From Fragum whitleyi (lineage: Eukaryota > Mollusca > Bivalvia > Cardiida > Cardiidae): a DNA stretch of 64,000 nt. Under the pieces are notes generated by a model. That model was given only the letters and a program-made list of their open reading frames with translations. It was not told where the DNA came from and made no database searches. Every line of letters starts with the position of its first letter. Position 1 is the first letter of the stretch. A program made the translations under genes and the position numbers. The stretch covers positions 37,426,077-37,490,076 of the forward strand of contig OX411557.1 of NCBI GenBank assembly GCA_948146395.1, in the 5' to 3' direction. Shown here piece by piece: positions 35,701-45,507 of this stretch.

Positions 35701-38700
35701 ATCTTACACTGAAACAACTGATTATCCTCTATTTATGTGAAAAAAGACCATCTAGGTAAAGCGCAAAGTGTTGACCCTAGTCAGACTGAGCAGACTGGCT
35801 AGGGTCAAAACTTTTCATTTTCTACTTATTTTCTGAATCTAGAATGATCTATCTACCTTCTTGCAATAGAATGTTTGAGATGAAACCTCCAGCTGACCTC
35901 TGCAGGACTCATACCTTTTTTTTAAGGCAGTCAAAAGGTGGTTATATATTGGTTTCATCTTCTCCATCTGATTATCCATCCATCCATCTGTCCATCATGA
36001 TGTCAGAATTTCTGTATGTCTGCCGTATGTCCAAATCTTGTGAAAACATAACTTCTCCTCCATTTATGGACCATTTGCTAGTCACTTGACCTTTAGCATA
36101 TTATCACCTTCTAGTGAAATTCAGATGTGTCATGCAAAAAAGGCCTTAATGTCAAGCTTGTTGTGAACACACCTAATTCTTCATTTAAGGAACGATTTGG
36201 ATGAAAATTTCACAAATTGTTCATTGTCATCTGACCTGGTGCAAATTATTGTCCTTTGGTGAAATTCAGCCATGTAATGGAATAAAGGGGCCTTCACTAA
36301 CTTTCACAAAATCTTCCTTGTCACCTGACCTTGTGCATGAAGTCTGAATTTTATAAAAATTCAGCCTCTCAATAGAAATAGAGGCCTTTATGTCAAATCT
36401 CCTGTGAACACAACTTCTTCAATTGTGGACCAATGTGGATGAAGCTATCACAAATATTCCTTGTTTCCCGACTTTGTGCAAGTTTATAAAATTCTGCTAT
36501 GTAAGAGAGAAAAGCCTTCATGTCAAATTGTTTGAATGTCTGTACGTCTACATGTTCAGAGCGTTATATAAAATTTCTTGTTAAAGCTATTCCTCCTTTA
36601 ACTTTGGATGGATTTCCAAGAAACTTTCACATCCTGTTCATTATCATTTGGCAATGTGCATATTTTTCTGATTATGTGAACTATGCTATACCATAGAAAA
36701 GTGGCCTAATTGTGAAATGTCTTATAACACAACTGATACATTTTTAGCTCACCAGATCACAAAGTGCTCAAGGTGAGCTATTGTGATCGGCTGCTGTCCG
36801 GTGTCCAGTGTCCGGCGTCCTTAGTCAACTTCTACCTTGTGTGCACTCTAGAGGCCACATTTTTTGTCCAAACGTCTTGGACTTGGTCAGAATGTTTGTC
36901 TTCATCAAGAGTCAGTCAAGTTCGAAATGGGGTCAAAAATGGGGTCAAGGGGTCAAATTTTAGAAAAACCTTGTGTGCACTCTAGAGGCAACATTTTTTT
37001 CCCAAATGTCTTGAAACTTAGTCATATTGCTTGTCTCCATCAAGTGTCAGTCAAGTTCGAAATTGGGACAAGGAGTCAAATTTTAGACAAACCTTGTGTG
37101 CACTCTAGGGACCACATTTTTTGCCAGTTTGTCTTGATATGAATGTTTGTCTCCATCAAATCTCTGTCAAGGTTGAAATTGGGTCAAATTGGCTCATAAT
37201 TTGGGTCAAGGGATTAAATTTTAGGAAAACGTTGTATGCACCCTAGCTACATTTTTTGCCAAATTGTCTTGAAACTTGGACAGAATGTTTGTCTCCATCA
37301 AATCTTGGTCAAGTTTGAAATTGGGTCTTGTTGGATCAAAAATCGGGTCAAGTGGTAAAATTTTAGGGGAAAAAAAACTTGTGTGGTCTAAAGGCCACAT
37401 TTTTTGGGGGCCAAACAGCTTGAAACGTGGTCAGAATGTTTGTCTCTTTCACATCTGTCAAGTTCGACATTGGGTCAAGTGGGGTCAAAAATGGGGTCAA
37501 GGGGACAAAGGTTAGAAAAACCTTGTGTGCATTCTAGAGGCCATATTTTTGGCCCAAATATCTTGAAACTTGGTCAGAATGTTTGTCTACATCAGATCTC
37601 TGTCAAGTTTGAAATTTATTCAAGTGGGGTCAAATTTTAGGGAAAAAAACCTTGTGTGGTCTAGAGCCCACATTTGGCTCAAATTTCTTGAAACTAAGTC
37701 ATAATGTTTATCCCAATGAAATCTAGGTCAAAATTGAAATTGAAGGTCAAATGGGGTCAAAAATGGGGTCAAGGGTTCAAATCTTAGAAAACCATGTGTG
37801 CACTCTAGCTGCTCCACTTTTTGGCCAATAGAATTGAAGTTCATGAAATCTTGTTCCAGTTGGAAATTGGTATAAGTTGGATAAAAAAAAGAAGTGGTCA
37901 AATCTCAGGAAAACATTTTATGGGTTGAAATGAAAATTTAAATGGTTGTGTCATGTTTTGATTGACTGCAAAAAATAATGAAAAGCAGTGCTTTGTAACA
38001 TTGGAAAGGTGATAACTGCGTAGCCTTGTTGGCTCAGTCAAAAATGAGTTGGCCCTAGCTAGTTATAGCGAACTGCTCTAAGCAACTTCCTCCTTTCCGC
38101 ATAAGTGCCTCTTTGGTGAGGCAACCTGCACTTGCCCAAGTTTCACAAGAATTGAACATTTACGGCTTCAAAAAATCAAAATTGTTGACATTTATTAATT
38201 TTCTGGACTTGTTAATTCATAGACATGTTGTATTGGTATGATAAATGGCTATATTTTGGGAGTACAGTAGGTAAATATGTGTGTTACAATCTCTGAGGAG
38301 CAGTTTTCACTTTCTATTTTAAACGGTTTTGAAACGATCCTATTCAAACCCTGTTTACTAACACCGTTAATTCTAGTGCAAAATAAACTTTAACCATTTC
38401 TTCATATAACACCATCGCCGGATTTTCCTGAAAAACACTGTAAATGAATTAATTAAAGAAAAAAGCATTTGACACCTACCTGTGTTGCCAGATTTTCACT
38501 CTATGCAGCTATCTCAGATGTCTCGAGGCATCAAAATATTGTTGACTCTTTTAGGGCATGTTCCCTTGTTTACCACCTGTGCTAGTGATTGAACTGGAGT
38601 GAGAAAAAATAGGAAGGCATGGTTATGTGCACTAACTACTGCAATAAAACTGAAATATTGTTGAAAAGGCCATGAACTCCAAACAATCATAAATGATGGC

Positions 38701-41700
38701 ACCAAAAAAAAAAACAGTCATAATTGCCATTAAATCAAAATACAGTAAACCTTGTTTTAAGCGACCAGGAATGGGACCACCAAAAAGTGGTCCTTAAAAA
38801 AACAGTTGCTTTATACATGTTTTTTATTACAATGAAGAAATAGAATATGTATAAAATTGCGAAATTGAGACGATTCTGATGAGTTTTAACAGCATAGGAT
38901 TCATTTACAATATTTTTAATACTAGTAATATCTATTTTTTCTGCCATTTCCATTTAAAGAAGGGGATTTTGAAAGTGGTCACTTAATAAAAATGGTCACT
39001 TAATAGACGTGGTTGCTCAGGCAAGATTGACCGTAGTTTACTGTTTTGCACTGTTCCATTGAGAAGCATTTTATTCTCTGTTTTTTCAGGTTTATACCCT
39101 TTGATAGGTTGGAAGATTGGTGATGAACCTATAGTATATGTAGCAGAGGGAATTTGTGCCGACTCTGGATCTGTCATAGATTGGGCACAGTCTATGGGTA
39201 TTTATATTATTTTACCCCCGTCTACAAAGTAAAGGGATATATATTTGTTTCACAAAGTCTGTCTGTCTGTTCATTTTTCCAAAGACCTTTCTTCTTTACG
39301 GACTCTAACTGAAGAACAAAGTGACTTAGAAACATGAAACTGTATATAATTGTTGCCACCAAAATTTGCTGATTGAACTGGGACAAAGTGCCGGTGTTTG
39401 TGTGTGTGGGGGGGGAGGAGGATTAGTCTGCTTTTCGACAGATCTAGTGTATAATTGTAATTCCCCAATTCAGTATACAAATTTATTAACTTATTGTTTT
39501 ACAATCTTACCTTTTTACATATATCAGGAAAGAGTATAAGAGAAATTATAGTAAAATATTGAGTTTGTTTGATAATATTGAATTTAGAGAAATGATGGCA
39601 ATATTTTTTAATTGGTCAAGTGATAATCAAGTTATAATTACACTTGCTAATTAAAAAAGATTGATATAGTTCAGAAAAATGTTCAGCCTTTGGAGCGGGG
39701 TTTATAGCATGAAATGGAATAAGTTTTAGAATGTTTCCCCTTTTTTTACCTTTTTTAATTTTCAGTCATCAACAAGTTTAAGTTTCCTATCACAGACTTG
39801 CCAAAAAAATTTCCCATGATTCACATTTCAGGATTTTTTGAAGATGTTCGAGAAACTGCGACTATTGCAGAATCTGTGGAAGGTAATTTACTTTTAGATT
39901 TAAGTCTATGAAAACAAAATATTTTCACCTTATCTTTGAATTTACAACATTGAACTATATGATCAGTTATCAGTTTTAATGATTTTTTAGTCAGATTTTG
40001 CTGCATGTTATTCTGACTGATCTTTACAATTGAAACACAGAATGATTTTTTCCACTTATAGACCTTCTGATATTCAAGTAAAAAATAATACTGAAAATAA
40101 AATGAAATGACAAATATTACATAGAAAATCCACACACATTAAAATATCTACCATGATCTATCAACCTTACCGTTGATTTGATTCAATTATTTGAAAGCAT
40201 AGACGTAACACTTTAGTGTAACTTTTGATCTATTTATAGACACAGATGGAGTGTACTATGTGTCAGCTTTTGGAGGGTTACAGGTGTGTTGTTTTATTGC
40301 ATTCTGAAGCAAGATAATTGTTCAACTTGGCTACTAGCGCATATCTAACTTTTCTTTTGTTTGTTTCCTTTTGCAATAAGTACATGTAATTAAAGAAAAT
40401 TGTCAAACTGGTGTGCCCTTTGCTCATTTGAAATATTTTATGGTAGGGGAGACGGGGGCTAGTCCGGCTACTTTTTTTTATATTTTGATTTTCAGAAAAA
40501 CTTTTTAAGATATTTAACCAAAATTTATACATTTAAGTAAAGCAAAGTATAGCTCTTATAATCAAGGCAAACAACGCCTCATATCGCTCTCCTATTGTCT
40601 GTATTCATTAGTCAAAGAGGTCAGGTCTAAATGGCCAGACCTGCCCCTTGCCAGCGCAAGTCCGGCCATCCACAGGGGCAAGTTTGTCCTCTTATGACAA
40701 GATTAGATTTTTACCTTACCAATGATATTTCTGGTCTACAAAACCTTAGATAATTGACTTAAACATATAATCTGTCATTTCTTCAAGTTCTTTATTAAGT
40801 AGATTCAAAATCTTTTTTTCCAAATTGTATTTGTTTATAAGTATCCTTGCTATAATAATTTCTTTTATAAATCCTTACTCTGTATTTTTACCTTATTTAT
40901 TCATTCGCATCAACAATATATTTAGCTAATCAGCATCGAACACCCAACAACACCTTAGTGCACACTTTTAATATATTTTCCTCATGTTATCTTTTCTAAC
41001 AATGAAGAATGTGGATATACTTTGAGTGAACAAATGTTTTAAGATATATAATTACTGGAATGAATACTGCAAAAGCTGTACGCAAATAAAATAAACACAT
41101 ATGCGCATGTTTTGTTCAAAAATGATAAAAGATCCATTCTAACCTAGTTTGTCATAGTCGAGGGAAGTAATGTATTAGATTTTCAACTTTTTTGAACTCC
41201 TGTTGATAGAATATACTCTCGAACATACAAATAGATTTATTATGAATAGAAAACATAAATAAATATCGAGATACAATACGCTGCACAAAAAATGGAAAGC
41301 CGAACTTGCCCCTGGTTAAACTTCTTTTTGGGCTGAACCTGCCCCGCTCCAAAGGCTGAACTAGCCCCACACATATTTTCATAAAATAATAAGTCGTATC
41401 TTCTTTAAGGTAACCAGTAAATTTATTTTCATTGCCTGAGTTAAAAGCATATTATCCAACATTTGTATAGTTATCAAAATAAGTTTTTTACGATTCCGCA
41501 TATTGATAAAAAACAAAACAACATTAACTCTCGAAAAATTCCTTTCAGAGCAAGAAAACGCAAATTTGTTTCCAAATTTTTCATTATCATCCGAATCGAG
41601 CAATACTTTTAGTAGTTTATAGAATTTTCACGAGTAGCTTACAATGTTTGTTCCCAATTCTCTATATTTTTTGAGTGTCCAGATAAAGACATCTGCCAAT

Positions 41701-44700
41701 TATGCCCCAGAGCCGGACTAGCCCCGGTCTCCCCTATATTGTGCTGAGATATAAAACATTTTGAGAGTTTTTATACCTCTTGGGTCAGTAAGATTGGGGG
41801 GGGGGCATAACTTTACCATGCCCATCTGTCAGTCTGTCTGTATGGCCAAAACTTAATCTGCAAATCAAAGCATAACATGTAACTTCAAAACCATTTAAGG
41901 TACAAAACTCAGATTTGTCATGAAGATCTTATTGTGCTTTTTTCAAACTTTTTTTTTTAAAAAAAAAAACAATTATTGGGACATTTCAATTGGTCTGGTT
42001 CATGATGGACATATGTTGAGTAGCCCAGACAATCATACAGCGCATTGAAATTAATCTTGGGATGTGGACAGCAACTTTAGATCCATAGCCATCTATTGAG
42101 TGCCTAGTGAAGACTCTGATCAGACTGTGCGGCTGCACACATTTGAAATTGTTGGAAATGTCACACACACAGGCTCAATTATCAGTGATATTGTCAGAAA
42201 TATTGATTGACATTTAATTGGATTGGCCAATATTGATTTAGTGTTTTGTCCATATATTGTCTAAGATTATGTTTTTGGGTTGCTCAAAACTTTATGGACT
42301 GCACGGTTTCAATTCAAAAAGGCTCTTTTTTTCCAACTTTTGGCAGAAAAATTTCCCGCTAAAATTTCCCAAAATGAACAGGCTAAGGGCTGTTCCCAAT
42401 TTCTAGAAAAAAAGCTCTGCAGTGCAACATATATTCCTTCTTACATTTGTCTCTCACAATTGGGTGGATAATTGTAAACCTAAGTGGGTTAGCATTTTGA
42501 GGCTAGGAAAGGATGAAATGGTCGTATTGATGAAAGAAATTCTAAGAATTCATTGTTCAAGCAATGTATAACCTGATTTAAACAAAAATCAAAACTTTAT
42601 TTGATATTTCAGGCCCCAATTTGTGATGACAAGGCGTGTTCCCTGATACTGGGTATGCAACCATCCACGACTAAAGCCCATGTTGTCAGAGCTATTCTGG
42701 AGTCTATATGCTTTAGATACAAACTATTATTTGAAACATTCCTTCAGGAAACCAAGATTCCCCTATCCTATGTCAGGTAAGAAATGCTTGTTTGTTTTGT
42801 TTGTTTGAATGGGTTTTATGACACTTTAAACAATATTTCAGTTTCATTGCTGAAGCTGGAGCATCTAACAATGGATTTCTGGTATTTCTCACTATAGTAC
42901 CACCTTCCCATCCTTTCCTAGGTTCCAGCTATTTTCTGACATAGGTCTATAAATATTGACCCATTGGTGGGAGACTAAAAGTCAGAAAGAATGAGTGCCA
43001 CTGTAAAGAAAATGAAATGTAACAAATGTAAAAAAGGGTAAGAAATGAACTTTACCGAAAGAAATTTAATTCATCTCATGCTAGGCAGGACATTGCCCTG
43101 CTGAATAAAAAAGCCGCAGACTGTATAGGCCAAGATCAGACTGCACTGATGTGCAGTCTGATCTTGGCCTACACGGTCTGCTTAATCAATTTTTGTGGGA
43201 AGAACTTGAGCCATTTTAGGGGAAAATGTACCAAAAATTGGCAATAAGTGTGGAATTAAATTCGAAATCAGTAGGGAGAGTTAGCCCTTCTTATGCTTCT
43301 CATGGCTTTGTTGTGCAGTTTGATCGTTGCTCATACTGTCTTCTTTCTACTTAAACATTGAGGAAAAATTGAGTAAGATTTGTTTTAATGTCAAAAAAAA
43401 AAGCTATTTGTTTAAAGCAAAAAATTACCTTCAGCAGATTAAGGTTTAAGATTGGTCCAAATTACAAGAAGTAGCAGAATGACATGTTATGTTTTCGAAT
43501 GTTTTTAAGTGTTTCTTCTAATCACAGTGTCATCCATAGTTTCTTTATATGTAGAGGATATTGACTGAGATGTCATTGAATACCGAATTTATGAAACGAG
43601 TCGTCTATAAACAAATTATAATGAGGCTGTGCCGAGTTTTTATCTGTTTTAGATGACAAGTTAAATAAATTTGGTATTTAATGAGCACAAATTTGATATT
43701 CTGTCTATAAAATGACTTTAATGTTTTAGTTTAAAGAGGAAATTTTGATATTCATTAAGTTAAGTTATTCCGCAAAACACATAACGCCATTTGTGAAATG
43801 ACGTCAGTAAATCCATTAAGACATCACTTTCACACGAAAATATAACGTTGATATCCGTTCTTAGCTCAATTGCATAGTTATTTGGCTAGTGTACTAACAC
43901 CAATTTAATCTAAAAAATATTCAACAGGGTCATTTCACTCCCACAACATAAGTCATATAAATGTAATATATCTGTAGCGTGTTAACCATTAAAATGATAA
44001 AAATATTTTGACAGGATTGCATCTAATTCAAAGTTCTGATGGTGATGGAAGAGCTTCTTTCAATCAATATTTCCAAGGTTCAGGGGCAAATTATTTTACT
44101 GTTGTACATCTGTCTGCAATATTGCCATTTTAGTTTTTCTGAGTCTATTCCAGATGCAATGCTTATATTAAGCATGATGATAGATCTCACCGATACACAT
44201 CCACCGATACCAAACTTAGTCAATTTACAAGGTTAAGGTTATTCAACAAGGTTTAATAGTTTGGCAAAACTTAACCCAAAAAATGTAATTCATTTGAGAT
44301 TATTCTAGATATAATTTTATTTGGTATGTAATTAGATCATATCAGTATGTATTTGTTTTAATCAGGGCCAAGGTCATCTGTTATGGTCAATGGCATCAGT
44401 TAAAAAACTGTTATAATATATTTCTACATGTGTTTACCAATACAGGGTAGATGGGGGTGTAGGAAACAATGAATTTATTGTACAACTCATGGCAGATCTC
44501 ACAAATCAAACAATAAACAGATCAAAACAGGCAGAAAACATGACGAGTCTTGGAACAGCTTTCTTAGCAGGATTGGCTGTGGGTGAGTTGGACTGAAACC
44601 TTTTTCTTCCTGAATTGATTTAGTTACCTTATCAGATGGATAAGGCCTACCTTTTCTAGTTTTACATATATGTATATGGTATCCATGGAAATAATGTACT

Positions 44701-45133
44701 TTTTTTAAGAAACTCAATGGTACATGGATCCTTTACCTTGAATGGAGATAATTAAGAAAATCATAAAATGTCTTCTTCAAATGAATATGCCCTTTCATAT
44801 TCTGCATGTAGCTATTATTACCTTACGATTTTCTTCTCAAGTGATTCAAATTTGAACAATTAGTTATATGTTGTTTGGCCTTATTTTAAATTGGAAACAA
44901 AAAATAATAAAGCAAATTTTGTTCATTGAGTTTTGAAAATGACTCTCTATTTTGCCTTGTTAATATTTATTTCAGGGGTTTGGAAAGACATATCAGAATT
45001 GCAAGAAATTCGACTCACAGATAAAATCTTTGAACCACGACAAAACTGGTCATCATACAAGAAAGTGTTCCATGAATGGGAGAGGGCGGTCAGACGATCA
45101 AGACAGTGGTATCCAGAAACTAAATTACCTTAA
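23790..45133 (+). CDS. GK5: glycerol kinase 5 (FGGY carbohydrate kinase), 531 aa, 16 coding exons
   Basis: An FGGY-family sugar/polyol kinase with the ribonuclease-H-like fold; family members phosphorylate glycerol or sugars with ATP. Human GK5 is linked to skin lipid metabolism; its substrate assignment rests on family membership. Exons: 23790-23927, 25177-25270, 26159-26234, 26786-26879, 27782-27871, 29334-29375, 31395-31532, 32289-32362, 33429-33489, 35137-35263, 39090-39197, 39832-39882, 40240-40283, 42613-42776, 44446-44582, 44976-45133. All phases agree. Exon 1 has a weak GTCTCA donor, chosen because it joins KK to [15 protein letters not shown]. Landmarks: DIGTT (residues 22-26, phosphate loop 1), [14 protein letters not shown] (about 113-120, GK5-like), [13 protein letters not shown] (192-204), [13 protein letters not shown] (271-283), LGTGMF (ATP adenosine side), [18 protein letters not shown] (436-444), [12 protein letters not shown]. 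Length fits human GK5 (529 aa as recalled). No lesion in the coding exons. Confidence 0.95.
24213..24246. repeat. poly(C) tract in GK5 intron 1
   Basis: Twenty-five C residues, one G and then eight C. The complementary strand is a G run that could form a quadruplex. The Gly-run open frame on the minus strand is an artefact of it. Confidence 0.97.
24250..24375. repeat. repeat with GACCC(T)AGTCAG..CTGACTAGGGTC hairpin, copy 1
   Basis: GCATTTCAAACATTCTTTCA, TCTAGATTCAGAAAAT and CAGTCAGTCCGCGCAATCTG, then GTCCGACTAGGGT. The same blocks occur at 32060-32210 and, reversed, 35770-35880. Confidence 0.65.
24690..25132. mobile_element. short hairpin repeat split by a SINE
   Basis: AGAGGGGGTATTTTGG (24691) to GAGTACCAACAATATAGG, then, after the SINE at about 24812-25095, GGGATTTCATTGAGAAATAA and AGATTTTAGACTGGC. 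The unbroken copy at 62848-63000 has these blocks contiguous. This intact/interrupted pair shows the SINE is younger. The element ends 45 bases before GK5 exon 2. Confidence 0.75.
24812..25095 (+). mobile_element. SINE family A nested in another repeat
   Basis: The head is AGGGCATATGGTAGTGCATC to a B-box-like AGGTTAGATCCC. The body is GGTTGATAATTGTAGACCTA, GATAGCAACTGGAGGCTAGG and TTGTTAGGTGCTCCAGC. The tail is CCATTCATTCAAT. Confidence 0.85.
25600..25835 (-). mobile_element. SINE family B (tRNA-derived), diverged copy
   Basis: On the minus strand: CCCAATCCAACCAGCTGTGA, GCAGTGGTTAGAATCCAT, TGGAATGAGTTAGGACCACA, ATGGAAATAAGAGTC and CCCTTTATTCTGTTATCC. It aligns with the copies at 60050-60275 (-) and 55450-55690 (+). 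Confidence 0.7.
26008..26135. mobile_element. hairpin MITE family H1, copy 4, next to GK5 exon 3
   Basis: Arms TTCAGGATGACAAATTAATG and GCCAATTATACCCTGCTTTG face GTGGGGTATTATTGGCAAAC and TTTATCATCCTGAACA. The loop is CACGTGAACGGCGTG. It ends about 23 bases before the exon 3 acceptor at 26158. Confidence 0.85.
26295..26375 (+). repeat. tRNA-like SINE head fragment
   Basis: GCCCAGAAAGCTCAGTTGGTAG resembles a tRNA 5' half with an A box. GAGTTTGAACCCCAGCATGG resembles a T-arm with a B box. The spacing is tRNA-like, but pairing is poor and A-rich sequence follows, so a SINE head is likelier than a gene. Confidence 0.5.
26534..26764. mobile_element. MITE with TGTGTGACATTTCCAACA ends
   Basis: Left TGTGTGACATTTCCAACAGT and right TGTTGGAAATGTAACACACA are inverted. 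A related partial copy lies at about 41985-42175 (TTGTTGGAAATGTCACACAC, GTGAAGACTCTGATCAGACT). It ends 22 bases before GK5 exon 4. Confidence 0.7.
26911..27193 (+). mobile_element. SINE family A with 12-bp target duplications
   Basis: A tRNA-like head (TAGCGCTGTTGTTAGCGCG, B box GGGTTCGGTTCCC), the body and a (AATC)n tail. CCTTACCATAAC flanks it on both sides (26899-26910 and 27194-27205). It sits between the true GK5 exon 4 and a broken duplicate of that exon. Confidence 0.9.
27194..27289 (+). pseudogene. broken tandem duplicate of GK5 exon 4
   Basis: It matches 26799-26898 almost base for base (AGCCAGTGATGC, TCATGGAACAATTCTTATTC, then the intronic GTAGGTTTGTTTATTTACT). Where the real exon has CTCCTGGCAAGATATGAG, this copy has CTCCTAGACATGAG. 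The 4-base loss shifts the frame and removes the WQD motif. The copy begins inside the exon, so it lacks the acceptor but keeps the GTAGGT donor. It should not be spliced into a working mRNA. Confidence 0.88.
28000..29330. other. GK5 intron 5, no recognised element
   Basis: AT-rich intron sequence. The short open frames (28135-28326, 28315-28515) have no motif and no convincing splice sites. Confidence 0.45.
29420..29560. mobile_element. hairpin MITE family H1, copy 5 (most symmetrical)
   Basis: Arms CTGCATTCAAGATGACAAAT, AACAGTTTTCAATTATACCC and CACTTTGCACGCAAGTGCAT face TGCAAAGTGGGGTATAATTG and GTTATTCTGAATGCAG. It starts 45 bases after GK5 exon 6. Confidence 0.87.
30046..30494 (-). mobile_element. 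tandem-core element G, both ends visible (Helentron-like, non-autonomous)
   Basis: One end is the hairpin TATGCCCCCGTATCGAAAGA / TCGGGGGCATA followed by TTGTTTTACTGTTG and a run of GTCCGTCTGTC. Then two 145-bp units start at 30146 and 30291 (AAAGTTAACCAAAAAACTTA). The far end has the hairpin GTGTTTCACAAACAC and CTTGTTTTTTT. Read on the minus strand it starts AACAAGATGTG and ends with a hairpin followed by AAAA, an order like rolling-circle Helentron derivatives with satellite cores (the pearl elements of oysters). That class is an inference. The 29975-30298 open frame is a repeat artefact. Confidence 0.72.
32060..32212. repeat. repeat with GACCCTAGTCAG hairpin, copy 2
   Basis: CGCATTTCAAAGATTCTTTT, TTCTAGATTCAGAAAAT, TTTTGACCCTAGTCAGTCTG and CACAGTCTGACTAGAGTC match 24250-24375. 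Confidence 0.6.
32533..32757. mobile_element. MITE with ACAGTAAA..AAGC(G/A)ACCAC ends, copy 1
   Basis: The left end is ACAGTAAAATATATATTAAG then CAACCACTAC; the right end is GACGTGGTTGCTTGAGCAAC then ATTGACTGTG. The better copy at 38740-39044 shares the ends. The pattern recalls pogo/Tigger-type termini, but the family is not proven. Confidence 0.6.
33490..35136. other. GK5 intron 9, no recognised element
   Basis: About 1.6 kb of AT-rich intron without any repeat boundary or exon-like stretch that I could recognise. A minus-strand frame at 34269-34493 has no motif. Confidence 0.45.
35575..35720. mobile_element. hairpin repeat, CACTCGTGGCTCCACCACT units
   Basis: CAACAAAAGCTATATTTTCA at the left faces AAAATATAGCTTTTGTTGTT at the right. 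Two head-to-tail units of TCACTCGTGGCTCCACCACT lie between. Related single-arm pieces lie at 9095-9185 and 54430-54500. Confidence 0.75.
35770..35880. repeat. repeat with GACCCTAGTCAG hairpin, copy 3 (reversed)
   Basis: GACCCTAGTCAGACTGAGC / GACTGGCTAGGGTC forms the hairpin. TTATTTTCTGAATCTAGAAT is the complement of the TCTAGATTCAGAAAAT block of copies 1 and 2. Confidence 0.65.
35930..36741. repeat. degenerate tandem array in GK5 intron 10
   Basis: Roughly 130-bp units recur with CTTCTCCTCCATTTATGGAC, GAAATTCAG, GCCTTAATGTCAA and TTGTGAACACA. Divergence between units is high. No coding role is likely. Confidence 0.65.
36742..37920. repeat. tandem-core element A, about 8 units
   Basis: The hairpin TAGCTCACCAGATCACAAAG / TGCTCAAGGTGAGCTA is followed by TTGTGATCGG and a GTCCGGTGTCCAGTGTCC stretch. 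Eight units of about 125-150 bp follow, each opening with a variant of CCTTGTGTGCACTCTAGAGG (about 36834, 36967, 37090, 37229, 37378, 37521, 37651, 37790). Each unit contains CTTGAAACTTGGTCAGAATG and GGGGTCAAAAATGGGGTCAA. Four overlapping open frames (36764-37640) come from the array and are not genes. Confidence 0.85.
38740..39044. mobile_element. MITE with ACAGTAAACC..GGTTTACTGT-like ends, copy 2
   Basis: The left end is ACAGTAAACCTTGTTTTAAG then CGACC; the right end is GACGTGGTTGCTCAGGCAAG, ATTGACC, GTAGTTTACTGT. TGGTCACTTAATA motifs repeat inside. It ends about 45 bases before GK5 exon 11. Confidence 0.75.
40444..41736. mobile_element. 1.29-kb element with GC-rich 24-bp inverted ends, GK5 intron 13
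   Basis: Left GGGGAGACGGGGGCTAGTCC then GGCT; the right end from the other strand is GGGGAGACCGGGGCTAGTCC then GGCT, with one mismatch in 24. TA is on both sides. The interior repeats GC-rich words in an AT-rich field (CCAGACCTGCCCCTTGCC, GCAAGTCCGGCC, ACTTGCCCCTGG, CTGAACTAGCCCC). No transposase motif is visible; the minus-strand frames 41152-41382 and 41379-41603 are featureless. It is a non-autonomous cut-and-paste element of unassigned family. Confidence 0.8.
41765..41960. repeat. degenerate tandem-core element start (type G-like)
   Basis: TTTTTATACCTCTTGG, a G run, GGGCATAACTTTACCATGCC, CATCTGTCAGTCTGTCTG and AAAACTTAATCTGCAA match the order hairpin / CATA / GTCTGTC / unit of element G in worn form. 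Confidence 0.45.
42430..42560 (+). mobile_element. SINE family A fragment, 50 bases before GK5 exon 14
   Basis: TTTGTCTCTCACAATTGGGT, GGATAATTGTAAACCTAAGT, GAGGCTAGGAAAGGATG and AAGAATTCATTGTT. The head and tail are worn or missing. Confidence 0.6.
42795..43010 (-). mobile_element. SINE family A, nearly complete body
   Basis: On the minus strand: CACTCATTCTTTCTGACTTT, ACCAATGGGTCAATATTTAT, GAACCTAGGAAAGGATGGG and CCAGAAATCCATTGTTAGAT, with a tail at TTTGTTTGAATGGG. Confidence 0.75.
43085..43215. mobile_element. hairpin repeat, H3-related
   Basis: GGCCAAGATCAGACTGCACT and ATGTGCAGTCTGATCTTGGC form an almost perfect stem. The outer parts carry GCAGACTGTATAGG and CACGGTCTGC. A sister copy lies at 47720-47820. 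Confidence 0.8.
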
Positions 45134-45179
45134 CTCGTCACTGAACCTGCAACAGACAACGAACTTCCAGATATGCCAA

Positions 45180-45236
45180 AAAGGGGGGGGGGGGTGAGAG
45201 AGAGAGGGGGAAAAGTGGGGGGAAGGAATAGGGTAG
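45180..45236 (+). repeat. polypurine tract in the GK5 3' UTR region
   Basis: Forty-seven bases after the GK5 stop there is a run of 12 G, then (GA)n and further G runs. It could adopt a G-quadruplex or triplex in RNA or DNA. If transcription runs through to the AATAAA near 45278, it is part of the 3' UTR. Confidence 0.8.
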
Positions 45237-45257
45237 TAACTTTTCTATTCTTTAGGA

Positions 45258-45507
45258 GCTTAACCCTTGTCATGCTGAATAAAAATCTTTGAAATATTAC
45301 AAGCAAATCAAAGTACTGAAGGCTCTGAAAGCTGACAATGTATGCCAATGCTTCTCTTGAAAATTATTACGTCCTTACAAAGAATGTAGCTTAAAACAAA
45401 CAGGTGGTGTAGACCAAGATCAGGCTGCACATATGTGCAGGCTGATCTTTGTCTTTACCTCCTGCTAAAGCAGGAATATTCCGAGTTCAGCATGACAAGG
45501 CTTAAGA
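45258..45507. mobile_element. MITE family H3, copy 2
   Basis: Ends TTAACCCTTGTCATGCTGAA and TTCAGCATGACAAGGCTTAA are inverted over about 20 bp. The centre is AGGCTGCACATATGTGCAGG. Its left end supplies the AATAAA that could polyadenylate GK5. Confidence 0.87.

Noticed and set aside
36764..37640. four overlapping open frames suggesting a repeat protein
   Set aside because: They lie in different frames over a DNA tandem array whose units also occur reversed at 50285-51165.
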